Positions 43,266 to 51,463 of a stretch of 57,795 nucleotides of DNA are shown here, one piece after another. The position numbers were made by a program, and so were the translations under genes. Numbering within the stretch: position 1 is the first letter of the stretch; the number at the start of each line of letters is the position of its first letter. The stretch covers positions 1 to 57,795 of the forward strand of contig JAFQUQ010000013.1 in NCBI GenBank assembly GCA_017408395.1, written 5' to 3'. The notes beneath the pieces are model-generated. The model ran no database searches, was not told the DNA's origin, and saw only the letters and a program-made list of their open reading frames with translations. Source of the DNA: Oscillospiraceae bacterium. Its GTDB lineage: Bacteria > Bacillota > Clostridia > Oscillospirales > Ruminococcaceae.

Positions 43266-44798
43266 ATGTTCTATGCTACCCCTGCACAGATGAAAACTAT
43301 CGAAGCCTTTTCCGACAGCCACGGCGTTTCCTATAAGGAGCTTATGGAAAATGCAGGCGCCGCCGCTGCCGAGTTCATATGCAGACTCGCCGCCGTAAAT
43401 GATTTGTCCGACGGCATACTTATTATCTGCGGAAAAGGAAACAACGGCGGTGACGGCTTTGTTGCCGCACGAAATCTCGCCGACATCGGTATGAAAGTAA
43501 CCGTCGTTCTTGCGGCAGGCGACCCTTCAACAGAGCTTTCCGCTTACGAATACTGTGAATTAAGCAGCTGCGGCACGGTAAACGTGCTTAACCTCAACGA
43601 CAACATTGACGCCGTATTCAAGCTTTTTTCCGCTTCCGCAATCATCGTTGACGCTGTTTACGGCACAGGCTTCAAAGGAGAGCTCCCTCCCGAAATAAAA
43701 GCCTGCTTCTCTTACGCTTCACGCTGTGGGAAAATCATACTTGCCCTTGATGTGCCATCAGGGGGAAACTGCCTTACGGGCGAAGCCGCTGAAAACACCC
43801 TTAAATGCGATTACACCCTCACCTTCGGCTGCCTTAAAACGGGTATGCTTTCCGAGCCGCTTAAATCTCTCTGCGGTAAAATTTCCACAGCCGACATCGG
43901 CTTCACCGAGGATTGCTTCAGAAGCGTTGATTTTATCGCCGAAAAGCTTGAGGACAGCTATGTAAAATCCCTTTTCCCAAAACGCAGCGAGGACTCCTAC
44001 AAAAATCAGTTCGGGCATCTGCTTAACATTGCAGGAAGCCGCTGTATGAGCGGTGCGGCACAGCTTTCCACCCTTTCCGCATTAAGAAGCGGCGTCGGTT
44101 TATGCACCCTTGCTTCAACCGACGAGGTAATAAACCGTATCGCAGGAAACATCCCCGAAGCTACTCTCCTGCCCCTTACCGCCGACAAATGCGGAACGAT
44201 TTCAGAGAAAAACATCCCCAACATCATTAAGTTTACAGAAAAAATGACCGCCGTTTCCATCGGTCCGGGGCTTGCAGTTTCCGAGGACACACAGGCTGTC
44301 GTAAAGGCTGTCATAGAAAATGCGGATTGTCCCGTAATCCTTGACGCAGATGGCATAAACTGCATCACCGACTGCATAGATATTATCAGAAGCACAAAGA
44401 ACAGGCTTATTATTACACCGCACCAAGGCGAGCTTAAACGGCTTTACAAGGGTTGCTACGGCAAGGACGCAGAAGCCGACAGGCTCACTATGGCAATCGA
44501 GCTTTCCCGTGAGTATGATATTATCGTTGCGGCAAAGGGTGTGCCCAATTTTATCGTTGGCGACGGTAAGGTTTACGTCTGCAAGGCAGGCAACCCGGGC
44601 TTGAGCAGGGGCGGCAGCGGCGACGTTCTCACAGGCATTATCGCAGGCTTTACAGCCCAGGGACTCTCTCCCCTTGACGCTGCCTGCGCAGGAGTTTACT
44701 TCCACGGTAAAGCCGCTGACCTTGCCGCAAAAAACCTCTCCCAGCAGGGAATGCTCCCCTCCGATGTAATAAAAGAACTGCCTTTTGTCTTTAAATAA
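43266..44798 (+). CDS. nnr: Bifunctional NAD(P)H-hydrate repair enzyme
   Basis: A 510-aa fusion that repairs hydrated NAD(P)H. The N-terminal epimerase (YjeF_N, about 1-215) shows GKGNNGGDGFVAAR and DVPSGG. The C-terminal ADP-dependent dehydratase (about 230-510) shows HLLNIAGSRCMSGAAQLS and NPGLSRGGSGDVLTGIIAG with its catalytic Asp. ACAGGAGG lies upstream. Length and motifs are normal. Confidence 0.94.
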   Translation: MFYATPAQMKTIEAFSDSHGVSYKELMENAGAAAAEFICRLAAVNDLSDGILIICGKGNNGGDGFVAARNLADIGMKVTVVLAAGDPSTELSAYEYCELSSCGTVNVLNLNDNIDAVFKLFSASAIIVDAVYGTGFKGELPPEIKACFSYASRCGKIILALDVPSGGNCLTGEAAENTLKCDYTLTFGCLKTGMLSEPLKSLCGKISTADIGFTEDCFRSVDFIAEKLEDSYVKSLFPKRSEDSYKNQFGHLLNIAGSRCMSGAAQLSTLSALRSGVGLCTLASTDEVINRIAGNIPEATLLPLTADKCGTISEKNIPNIIKFTEKMTAVSIGPGLAVSEDTQAVVKAVIENADCPVILDADGINCITDCIDIIRSTKNRLIITPHQGELKRLYKGCYGKDAEADRLTMAIELSREYDIIVAAKGVPNFIVGDGKVYVCKAGNPGLSRGGSGDVLTGIIAGFTAQGLSPLDAACAGVYFHGKAADLAAKNLSQQGMLPSDVIKELPFVFK

Positions 44799-44864
44799 TC
44801 TAAACAGACGGGCAGCTTATATGAATATTATACCCTCTGTTCGGACGATACGGAGGGTATTTTT

Positions 44865-45455
44865 ATGAAGAAAATCAAGGCTTTATTTATACTTTTGGTA
44901 TTATCATCATTGATTTTAACAGGATGTACTGCAATAAAGAATGCTGTCACCGCAAAAACGCCACATTTAGCTGACCCTTACAGCTGCAATTTTACAATCA
45001 ACGCCTTCGGTGATATGGAAGTGCAGGGCACTCTGTCACGCTACGGCGGCGGTTTGTGGAACGTTGAAATCACCGCCCCCGAAACTATGGCAGGTATGAA
45101 TTTTTCACGCAACGACACTGGAATGAAGCTTTCTCTTGGTGAGCTTAAGCTTGAAATCGAGCAGGAGAAAATCAACCGCGGTGCAGTAACGGAGCTTATT
45201 TTCTCTGCCATCGACGACTGTGCCGCTCTTCAGGAGCTTTCTCTCAACGAAGCCGAGGACGGACTGGAATACATAGGAAAAGCCGCCGACTGTGCTTATG
45301 TGATGATTTTCAACCGTGACACCCTGGAACTTGAAAGACTCTCCTTTCCTGCTCTGGAAATAACGGCTTTTTTCAGCGGCTACACTCCTCTTTCCGCTTC
45401 AACCGACGAAACAGCTTCCCCATCAGAAACGACAGTTACCGTTACCTCCGAATAA
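44865..45455 (+). CDS. Lipoprotein of unknown function (196 aa)
   Basis: A lipobox signal peptide (LSSLILTGC, Cys near residue 21) precedes a beta-rich body (SCNFTINAFGDMEVQGTLSRYGGGLWNVEIT) and a Thr/Ser-rich tail. The body resembles LolA-like lipid-binding folds in rhythm, but no family is certain. ACGGAGGG precedes the ATG. Confidence 0.7.
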   Translation: MKKIKALFILLVLSSLILTGCTAIKNAVTAKTPHLADPYSCNFTINAFGDMEVQGTLSRYGGGLWNVEITAPETMAGMNFSRNDTGMKLSLGELKLEIEQEKINRGAVTELIFSAIDDCAALQELSLNEAEDGLEYIGKAADCAYVMIFNRDTLELERLSFPALEITAFFSGYTPLSASTDETASPSETTVTVTSE

Positions 45456-45460
45456 TACAA

Positions 45461-45502
45461 AAGACCGATGTAAGGGGCAAACCCTTGCATCGGTCGATTT
45501 TT
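45461..45502. terminator. Terminator between lipoprotein and M23 genes
   Basis: GACCGATG-AAGGG / CCCTT-CATCGGTC followed by GATTTTT; convergent genes share it. Confidence 0.8.
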
Positions 45503-47342
45503 AATACTGTGAAACGTAATCGCACGGATCGCTGTAATAGCTTCCTGAACGCACTTCAAAGTGGAGATGATTACCTGTGGAGCTTCCTGTGCTTCCAACG
45601 TAACCGATAATCTGTCCCCTTACAACATAGTCACCGTAGTTGATGGCAATGCTGCTCATGTGAGCGTAGTAAGTAACGTTTCCGTCTTCGTGGTAAATTG
45701 CAACTGCGTTGCCGTAGCCGCCGTTCCAGCCTGTACCTGTTTCAGTAACGGTACCTGATTCAGCAGCATATACAGGAGTACCGTAAGGAGCCGCAATATC
45801 AAGGCCCTTATGGTTTCTGTAACCGCCGAAGTAGTCGGAGATCTTACCGCCGCCTACCGGCCAGAAATAAACACCTGAGCCGCCGCTTCCTGTGCTTACA
45901 GCTGTGGAAGTCTTTCTTGTGCCGACTCTCTGTTCCTGTGGAACAGGCTCAACAGTAACAACTCTTTCGAGAACTTCTGTTGAAACAGGCATACCGTCCT
46001 TGTAAGTAACAAGTGCAGTAACCTCTGCTTCACCTTCAACGCCCTTGACATCTACCTTTTTATCACCCTTGTACATATCAGGGTCTTCAGTCTGGATAAT
46101 TTCGTAATCAACAGCTTCTGTATATGTAACATTCTTTGTTACCATAACCTGAAGGTAAGGAACCTCAGCGCTGAGCTGGATCATTGCACCGACAGGACAG
46201 AATTCGGTAATATCGCTGATCTGCTTGCCGTCAAAGGAAGCAAAGCAGCTTGTAAGCTGATCAAGAGTCATATCGTGATCTCTTGCGATGTTCCACGGGT
46301 TGTCACCAAGCTGGATTTCATAGTAAACAGGCTCGGAAACGATGGATTCAAGCTTGTTGATGATAACTTCCGCATCAACGACCTCGGCAGGATTTACGAA
46401 ATCCTCATAGCCGTATTCAACTTCCTTATCAAAGCTTACTTCAACAACATCGTCAGCTTCATAGCCCTTCTTGATAGAGTTGAGATAGCTTTCAAGCTTT
46501 TCTGTGTTATCAACTGCGCCTACCTTTTCGCCGTCAACTGTAACAACGTAAGCTCTTACCTTGCCTTCGTTTGCGGCTTCACCTGCGGTAGTAACCTCTG
46601 AAGCTTCGGAAATTGCTCTGAAAATAACGCTTTCATCGCTTTCAGGCTCTTCAACCTCAGGAGTTGTAACAACGATATGCTCCTCAAGCTTTTCAGCAAG
46701 AGCAACCTCATCAATGACCTCATCGTAAGCATTGAGGGGCTTGATGGAAAGGTTTGCAGTAACGTAAATCTCATTTTCGGTATCACGGTAAACAGCCTTG
46801 TCAGCAATAACCATCTGAGCGTCTGCAACAACGGATTCAGCGGCTACAACGCCCAGCTCGGTACCGTTGCATTCAACTGTGATACCATAGCTTGCGGAAG
46901 CTGTATTGTAAACAATGCCCACCAGAAGCGCAACTGCGGCAACAGGTACGGTATGGTTTACAACCGTGCTTATCATGGGTCTGTTCTTCTTTACATAATT
47001 AACAATGTCGGACGCCTGAAGCTTGACAGCACTGCCGAAACCAACGGTTTTCACCCTGTCGGCAAACTTTCTGTTGAAGCCTGCAAAGCTTTCCGCAGCG
47101 GAAACAAGCTTATCCTTCACAGCTGCAAAGAAATTCTTTATGCTTACTGTGGAAGAAATGCTCTTTCTTGCGGCGGAAGCAAGCTCCTTAACAATGCCTG
47201 CGCCCTTTGAAGCGCCGTAAGATACAATATAAACAACCAGTGCACCAATATTTATCATAGATGCCGCAGCAGGATTTATTTTATTGTTATTTTTTGAAGA
47301 AAGCGGAGGGACAAAGTTGAATTCCTCGGTTTTCTTACCCAT
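45501..47342 (-). CDS. M23 peptidoglycan endopeptidase with LysM and G5 domains
   Basis: A 613-aa membrane-anchored wall hydrolase. A transmembrane helix lies near residues 128-150. A LysM-like motif (YEIQLGDNPWNIARDHDMTLDQL, near 335) and a G5 domain (TYTEAVDYEIIQTEDPDMYKGDKK...) precede a LytM/M23 domain from about 495. The zinc ligands are in NHKGLDIA (near 510) and HLHFEV (near 593), with YYAHMSS between. It probably cleaves peptide cross-links during growth. WalR-type boxes lie upstream, as at B. subtilis cwlO, lytE and yocH. Confidence 0.9.
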   Translation of the reverse strand: MGKKTEEFNFVPPLSSKNNNKINPAAASMINIGALVVYIVSYGASKGAGIVKELASAARKSISSTVSIKNFFAAVKDKLVSAAESFAGFNRKFADRVKTVGFGSAVKLQASDIVNYVKKNRPMISTVVNHTVPVAAVALLVGIVYNTASASYGITVECNGTELGVVAAESVVADAQMVIADKAVYRDTENEIYVTANLSIKPLNAYDEVIDEVALAEKLEEHIVVTTPEVEEPESDESVIFRAISEASEVTTAGEAANEGKVRAYVVTVDGEKVGAVDNTEKLESYLNSIKKGYEADDVVEVSFDKEVEYGYEDFVNPAEVVDAEVIINKLESIVSEPVYYEIQLGDNPWNIARDHDMTLDQLTSCFASFDGKQISDITEFCPVGAMIQLSAEVPYLQVMVTKNVTYTEAVDYEIIQTEDPDMYKGDKKVDVKGVEGEAEVTALVTYKDGMPVSTEVLERVVTVEPVPQEQRVGTRKTSTAVSTGSGGSGVYFWPVGGGKISDYFGGYRNHKGLDIAAPYGTPVYAAESGTVTETGTGWNGGYGNAVAIYHEDGNVTYYAHMSSIAINYGDYVVRGQIIGYVGSTGSSTGNHLHFEVRSGSYYSDPCDYVSQY

Positions 47343-47742
47343 TATAACATCTCCTTCCCGAAGCCGAATGCTTCAAGATCACATCTTTTTTTCTTTCGTT
47401 CTTTTTCTATATACTATATAAAATCATACTCAGATCAAACGGTTACAAATCAGTAACACTATGAACAATTATACCTTTTTCACGGCAAATTGCAACCTTT
47501 ACAGCAAATTAGTCACAATTATTTAATTCTTTTTAGCAACTATCACAAATTATACGTTATATTTTTATCTATTTTAACGTAGAATTTTACATTTATATCC
47601 TGTAAAATATTGCATATCCGAATTTTAAGGAGATGTATACGTTTTCTCTGTGGGTTGTAACATTTAAACAAACAGCGTTACGATAACGTTTAAGGCTTTT
47701 GACATATCCGATATAAGTTACAAAAGTTACAATTCGGTTACA
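47342..47742 (-). promoter_or_regulatory. Intergenic region with WalR-type boxes upstream of the M23 gene
   Basis: No gene in this stretch of about 395 bp. On the minus strand TGTTAC-TGATT-TGTAAC lies at 47458-47442 and TGTAAC-CGAAT-TGTAAC at 47742-47726, with a third TGTAAC at 47722-47717. Both pairs fit the WalR consensus TGTWAH-N5-TGTWAH. The nearer one is about 100 bp before the start, with TTGATC and a TATAGT-like -10 just downstream. Confidence 0.6.
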
Positions 47743-48601
47743 AAAACAACCCTTCTATATCATTTCTCACAGGCGACGTTACTTTTACCGTTTCCTTTGT
47801 CACGGGTGACTGAAACTCCAGCTCTCCGCAATGAAGCGCCTGGGCGGTTATGTTGCTCACATCGCCGCCGTAGAAATCATCTCCCGCAAGAGGATGTCCA
47901 ATGTGAGAGAAATGCACACGTATCTGGTGGGTCCTGCCGGTTTGTAAGATTATCCGCAGAAGCGTGTACTTTTCATTCCCTTTTATAATAGTATAGTCTG
48001 TAACCGCACGCTGACCATCAGGCCGCACCTCACGCTTTATTATGGAGTCGCCGACACGTCCGATGGGAGCGTCAATCTGACCGTCCTTTTCAATTTTACC
48101 GCACACCGCCGCATAATACACCTTTTTAAGCGTGCCCTGCAGGACGTTCGCTGAATGAGCGTTCTTTGCAACGGCGCAAAGTCCCGATGTGTCCCTGTCA
48201 AGACGATTTATGGGACGGAATGTAAGGTCGGGGTACATTGCCGAAAAGCAGTTGCCCAAGGTATCGCCCTGGTGCTTTATGGAAGGGTGCACAGGCATAT
48301 TTACAGGCTTATCAAAAACAACAACGTCCTCGTCTTCATAAACCACGGGGACGTTTATGTCTGCATTGGCTTCAAGGCTTCGGCTGTCCTCCAGATAAAC
48401 CGACAGACAGTCACCCTTTCTGACCTTATCTATGGTGCGGATATGGCTTCCGTTAAGCATTATGCCGTTTTCGCACCGTTTAAGCTTTGTGATGAGCCGC
48501 TTTGAAATTCCTCTCTGACGAAGCATACTGCCCACATCAAGACCGTCTTCCCTTTCATCAGCCGTAAAATCAAGGGTCCTGCCCTTTTTATGCTCACACA
48601 A
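47738..48601 (-). CDS. RluA-family pseudouridine synthase
   Basis: A 287-aa enzyme. An S4-like RNA-binding region (GSMLRQRGISKRLITKLKR) precedes the catalytic domain with RPINRLDRDTSGLCAVAK, holding the catalytic Asp, and LQTGRTHQIRVHFSHIGHPLAGDDFYG. Target is rRNA or tRNA, not decided. I choose TTG 48601: AAGGAGG lies 9 nt upstream and it overlaps the preceding stop by 8 nt (TTGTGTGA). The longer frame to 48691 runs inside the upstream gene without a ribosome site. Confidence 0.9.
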   Translation of the reverse strand: MCEHKKGRTLDFTADEREDGLDVGSMLRQRGISKRLITKLKRCENGIMLNGSHIRTIDKVRKGDCLSVYLEDSRSLEANADINVPVVYEDEDVVVFDKPVNMPVHPSIKHQGDTLGNCFSAMYPDLTFRPINRLDRDTSGLCAVAKNAHSANVLQGTLKKVYYAAVCGKIEKDGQIDAPIGRVGDSIIKREVRPDGQRAVTDYTIIKGNEKYTLLRIILQTGRTHQIRVHFSHIGHPLAGDDFYGGDVSNITAQALHCGELEFQSPVTKETVKVTSPVRNDIEGLFL

Positions 48602-49457
48602 AGGTATTTTCCTCCTTGCGCTGTGTTGTGCGTCTGCCGGCTTCCGCAGAAATATCATCTGAATTGTACTCCATAAGCTCCTTGGCAGCAAGAGTAAACA
48701 TCATTTTAATATACGGCAGTACAAAAACCAGAGGAAAAATCAGAAGTCCCGACGCTATCCACGGTCCAGTTGAAAACAGCACTTCCAGTATGTAGGATTC
48801 CTTTCCCATCACGCATTCCTTGCTCTCCTTTATAATGTCATCAACCGACATTTCGGGGTTTTCCGCAAAAATATACGTCACAAGGGAATATCTCAGAGAT
48901 ACGAACAGATACGCAAACAGCATAACTGCCATAACCAGTATCATACAGCAGAGCACCACTGTATAAACAAAACCGTCCTTTGTGTTTTCAAGTGCATTCC
49001 GTGCGAGCATTACCTCTCCCACTCCGAGCGCCGCCGCAGGAAGTATAAGCATCCAATGTCTTGCGGATACCGCAAGCTGAAGCTTTATTGTTCTTACAAA
49101 AATGGTATTGTTTGTATAACAGCTGAAAAAGCTGGACGATGGCACCGTTCTTCCCTTTGCCGTCTGTAAACAGAACCAGCTTACGCCGTATCTCAGCGGT
49201 GACAGGAATAACAGTGCCGCCGCTGTAATGACAGCCGCAATGATATAGAAGGTCAGTGTGCCGTCCTTCCAGAAGGTATCTATATCAAAATCGATCATAC
49301 CGTAGGTGTAGCAGAATTTTATTACAAGCAGTGCCGACAAAATCAGCACCGCTACAATTCCTGACTCCACCAGAAGCATACTAACGCACTCGCCCCAGCA
49401 TCCCGACAGCTTTTCCCAGGCTGTCCTGCGGAGCTCGCTGCTTTTTTTCAGTTCCAT
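48594..49457 (-). CDS. DUF975-like integral membrane protein
   Basis: A 287-aa protein with about six hydrophobic segments, starting MELKKSSELRRTAWEKLSGCW. The layout, a short basic start then alternating helices with a conserved-looking AKGRTVPSSSFFSCY loop, resembles DUF975/YesL-type proteins. The role is unknown. It ends in an 8-nt overlap with the pseudouridine synthase gene. Confidence 0.7.
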   Translation of the reverse strand: MELKKSSELRRTAWEKLSGCWGECVSMLLVESGIVAVLILSALLVIKFCYTYGMIDFDIDTFWKDGTLTFYIIAAVITAAALLFLSPLRYGVSWFCLQTAKGRTVPSSSFFSCYTNNTIFVRTIKLQLAVSARHWMLILPAAALGVGEVMLARNALENTKDGFVYTVVLCCMILVMAVMLFAYLFVSLRYSLVTYIFAENPEMSVDDIIKESKECVMGKESYILEVLFSTGPWIASGLLIFPLVFVLPYIKMMFTLAAKELMEYNSDDISAEAGRRTTQRKEENTFV

Positions 49458-49484
49458 ATTGAACCGCCTTTCCTTTTAATCGGA

Positions 49485-50102
49485 TCAAATCTCATCAGGC
49501 ACACGACCCAGTATCTCAAATGCACCGCCGTTCTGCCACATCATCGCCGTAACGTGCACCTGCCAGCCCTCACCGGGGTCACAGGCAAAATCCATCGGCT
49601 TCATTTTAGGCAGACCGAAACAGGACATCGTATTCATAAGAATACCCGAATGTGTGACAACGCCTGCTTCGTGAATGTTTTCCTTCATCATATCCATTAT
49701 GATAAGGTTGATTCCCGAAAGGGTCCTGTCCATCATATTCCTTAAGCTTTCACCGTTTGGCGGAGGATTGTCAAGTCCGCCCTTTATCCATTTATGATAG
49801 CTGTCAAGCTCAAGCAGGTCCTTTACGGCAAGTCCCTCGAAAACACCGAAATCCATCTCTGTCATTTCGTCGCATATTACGATCTCACGGTCGGGGAAAA
49901 GGATTTCCGCAGACTGTATCGCTCTTGTGAGAGGGCTTGAGTAAACTCTCTCAACTCTCGGATATTCGTGCATATCGTATTTTTCTTCAAGCTCCTCCCT
50001 GCCTGCGTCGGAAAGAGGCCAGTCCGTCTTGCCTATATAGACGCCGTTTTCGTTGGCTTCTGTTCTTCCGTGACGCAAAAAGGTGATTTTATAACCGTTC
50101 AT
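49485..50102 (-). CDS. Histidine phosphatase family protein
   Basis: A 205-aa phosphoglycerate-mutase-like phosphatase. FLRHGRTEANENG near residue 7 carries the nucleophilic His, SSPLTRAIQSAE the second Arg, MTEMDFGVFEG the acid, and GVVTHSGIL the second His. ATG 50102 begins MNGYKITFLRHG, placing the motif as usual; GAAAGGAATTTTAAGGG precedes it. The substrate is unknown (CobC/GpmB-like). It precedes the DUF975-like gene by 27 nt. Confidence 0.88.
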   Translation of the reverse strand: MNGYKITFLRHGRTEANENGVYIGKTDWPLSDAGREELEEKYDMHEYPRVERVYSSPLTRAIQSAEILFPDREIVICDEMTEMDFGVFEGLAVKDLLELDSYHKWIKGGLDNPPPNGESLRNMMDRTLSGINLIIMDMMKENIHEAGVVTHSGILMNTMSCFGLPKMKPMDFACDPGEGWQVHVTAMMWQNGGAFEILGRVPDEI

Positions 50103-50297
50103 ACCCTTAAAATTCCTTTCATTTTCCAAAATCAATTTAAATCGGTTTAGTTTCTATAAATTAACATTTCTACATATTGACAGCCAATATTTGCAAAAGC
50201 ACAATATGTTGTATGTAAAATTCTGTAAGTTGATATATATATGTAACCTTCACAAAAAAGTTTGATAACATTTATCGACTTTTTTTTCGATTTACCC

Positions 50298-50326
50298 TTT
50301 ACAAAAAGTACGTTATGAGATATAAT
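50298..50326 (+). promoter_or_regulatory. Promoter of the 50.4-kb XRE gene
   Basis: TTTACA (50298-50303), 17 bp, TATAAT (50321-50326). The rest of 50136-50406 holds no gene. Confidence 0.65.
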
Positions 50327-50406
50327 TTACAATGTGTAAAAGACTATGAGCCGTTTACGGTTCAGCTTAAATAAAGATAAAAAGTGTAAAACAAACAGGA
50401 GGTGAC

Positions 50407-51117
50407 ATGATGAATTCGGACTTTCCTCGTATAATATCTCTTTTAAGGAAAGAACGCGGCATCAGTCAGAAAAAAGCTGCGGCGGATTTAGGCATATCTC
50501 AGGCGCTGCTCTCACATTATGAAAAAGGTATCCGTGAATGCGGACTTGAATTTCTCGTAAAGGCTGCCGATTATTACAACGTATCCTGCGATTACCTGCT
50601 GGGACGTTCACCTGAGCCTGCGGGAAAAACCCTTTCCTATGACGACATCCCCGAACAGGACGCTTCAGGCAACAGAGTTGCGGCAGGCGGAATGATGGCG
50701 GCTTTCAACAAAAAGCTTATCGTCAATTCAACCAACGTTCTGTTCTCCCTTATCCAGAAAACAGGAAGCAATACTATTATGAAGGAAGCGTCATCCTATC
50801 TGATGCTTGCAATTTATAAAATGTTCCGTGTTGTTTATGCGGCTAATCCGAAAAACGACCAGCGCTTCTTTACAGTTCCCGAAATCACAGCTTCGGGAGT
50901 TTCCTCTGCGGCAATGTCCGTTTGCGAATCAAACGCACTTGCAGCTGCAAAGGGAATCGTTATCGGCGACGGTGACACCGCTGTCGAAACCGACGACACT
51001 CTCATCACAACGGGAGCTCTCTCCGAGGAATATGCAGGCTCTGCTTCTTCCCTGCTCAACACCATCAAGAACAGCGAAGCAAGGATTCAGATGCTCTCAA
51101 ATCCTCAGCAGAAATAA
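50407..51117 (+). CDS. XRE-family regulator with C-terminal domain (236 aa)
   Basis: An N-terminal Cro/C1 HTH (residues 5-70: RIISLLRKERGISQKKAAADLG...LLSHYEKGIRECGLEFLVKAADYYNVSCDYLLGRS) is followed by a helical domain of about 150 residues with no recognised family. AGGAGGTGAC precedes two adjacent ATGs. The length and the unknown second domain distinguish it from the small regulators at 17.0 and 53.0 kb. Its targets are not evident. Confidence 0.85.
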   Translation: MMNSDFPRIISLLRKERGISQKKAAADLGISQALLSHYEKGIRECGLEFLVKAADYYNVSCDYLLGRSPEPAGKTLSYDDIPEQDASGNRVAAGGMMAAFNKKLIVNSTNVLFSLIQKTGSNTIMKEASSYLMLAIYKMFRVVYAANPKNDQRFFTVPEITASGVSSAAMSVCESNALAAAKGIVIGDGDTAVETDDTLITTGALSEEYAGSASSLLNTIKNSEARIQMLSNPQQK

Positions 51118-51166
51118 CGCTTACAGTTATTCTACCACACTTTAAGCATAATTTCAACCATATTTT

Positions 51167-51201
51167 AATCCGTTCCGTAAATCGGGGCGGATTATTTTTT
51201 T
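51167..51201 (+). terminator. Terminator after the XRE gene
   Basis: AATCCG / CGGATT stem followed by ATTTTTTT. Confidence 0.65.
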
Positions 51202-51432
51202 GACAGCTTCCACAAACGTCAAGGGTTGAAAACTCCAAGTATAAAATGTGGAAAAGTGTGTGTAAAAAGTTGAAAGGTGAGCAAAACGGCATTATTTTTG
51301 TGGAAAGACAAGCCCCTATTCTGCGTGTTTTCCGCATATTATTCCACATTTTCAACATTCTTTCCACATTTGCATATTACAAAAAGTTTACTGACCTTGC
51401 GTTAATTATAAATTTTAATCTGCCATAAAATA
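51202..51432. other. Intergenic cluster of TTCCACA motifs
   Basis: No gene here. TTCCACA occurs at 51208, 51342 and 51362 on the plus strand and at 51247-51253 and 51299-51305 on the minus strand: five copies in 160 bp. One context (TTTTCCACA) is one base from the DnaA box TTATCCACA. Confidence 0.45.
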
Positions 51433-51460
51433 AAAAACCTGCCGAAACCAGCAGGTTTTT
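51433..51460. terminator. Terminator after the C39-like lipoprotein gene
   Basis: AAAAACCTGC / GCAGGTTTTT perfect stem, T-run on both strands. Confidence 0.85.
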
Positions 51461-51463
51461 CAT

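Noticed and set aside
51202..51432. Replication origin
   Set aside because: TTCCACA copies only approach DnaA boxes, and dnaA, dnaN or other origin genes are absent.
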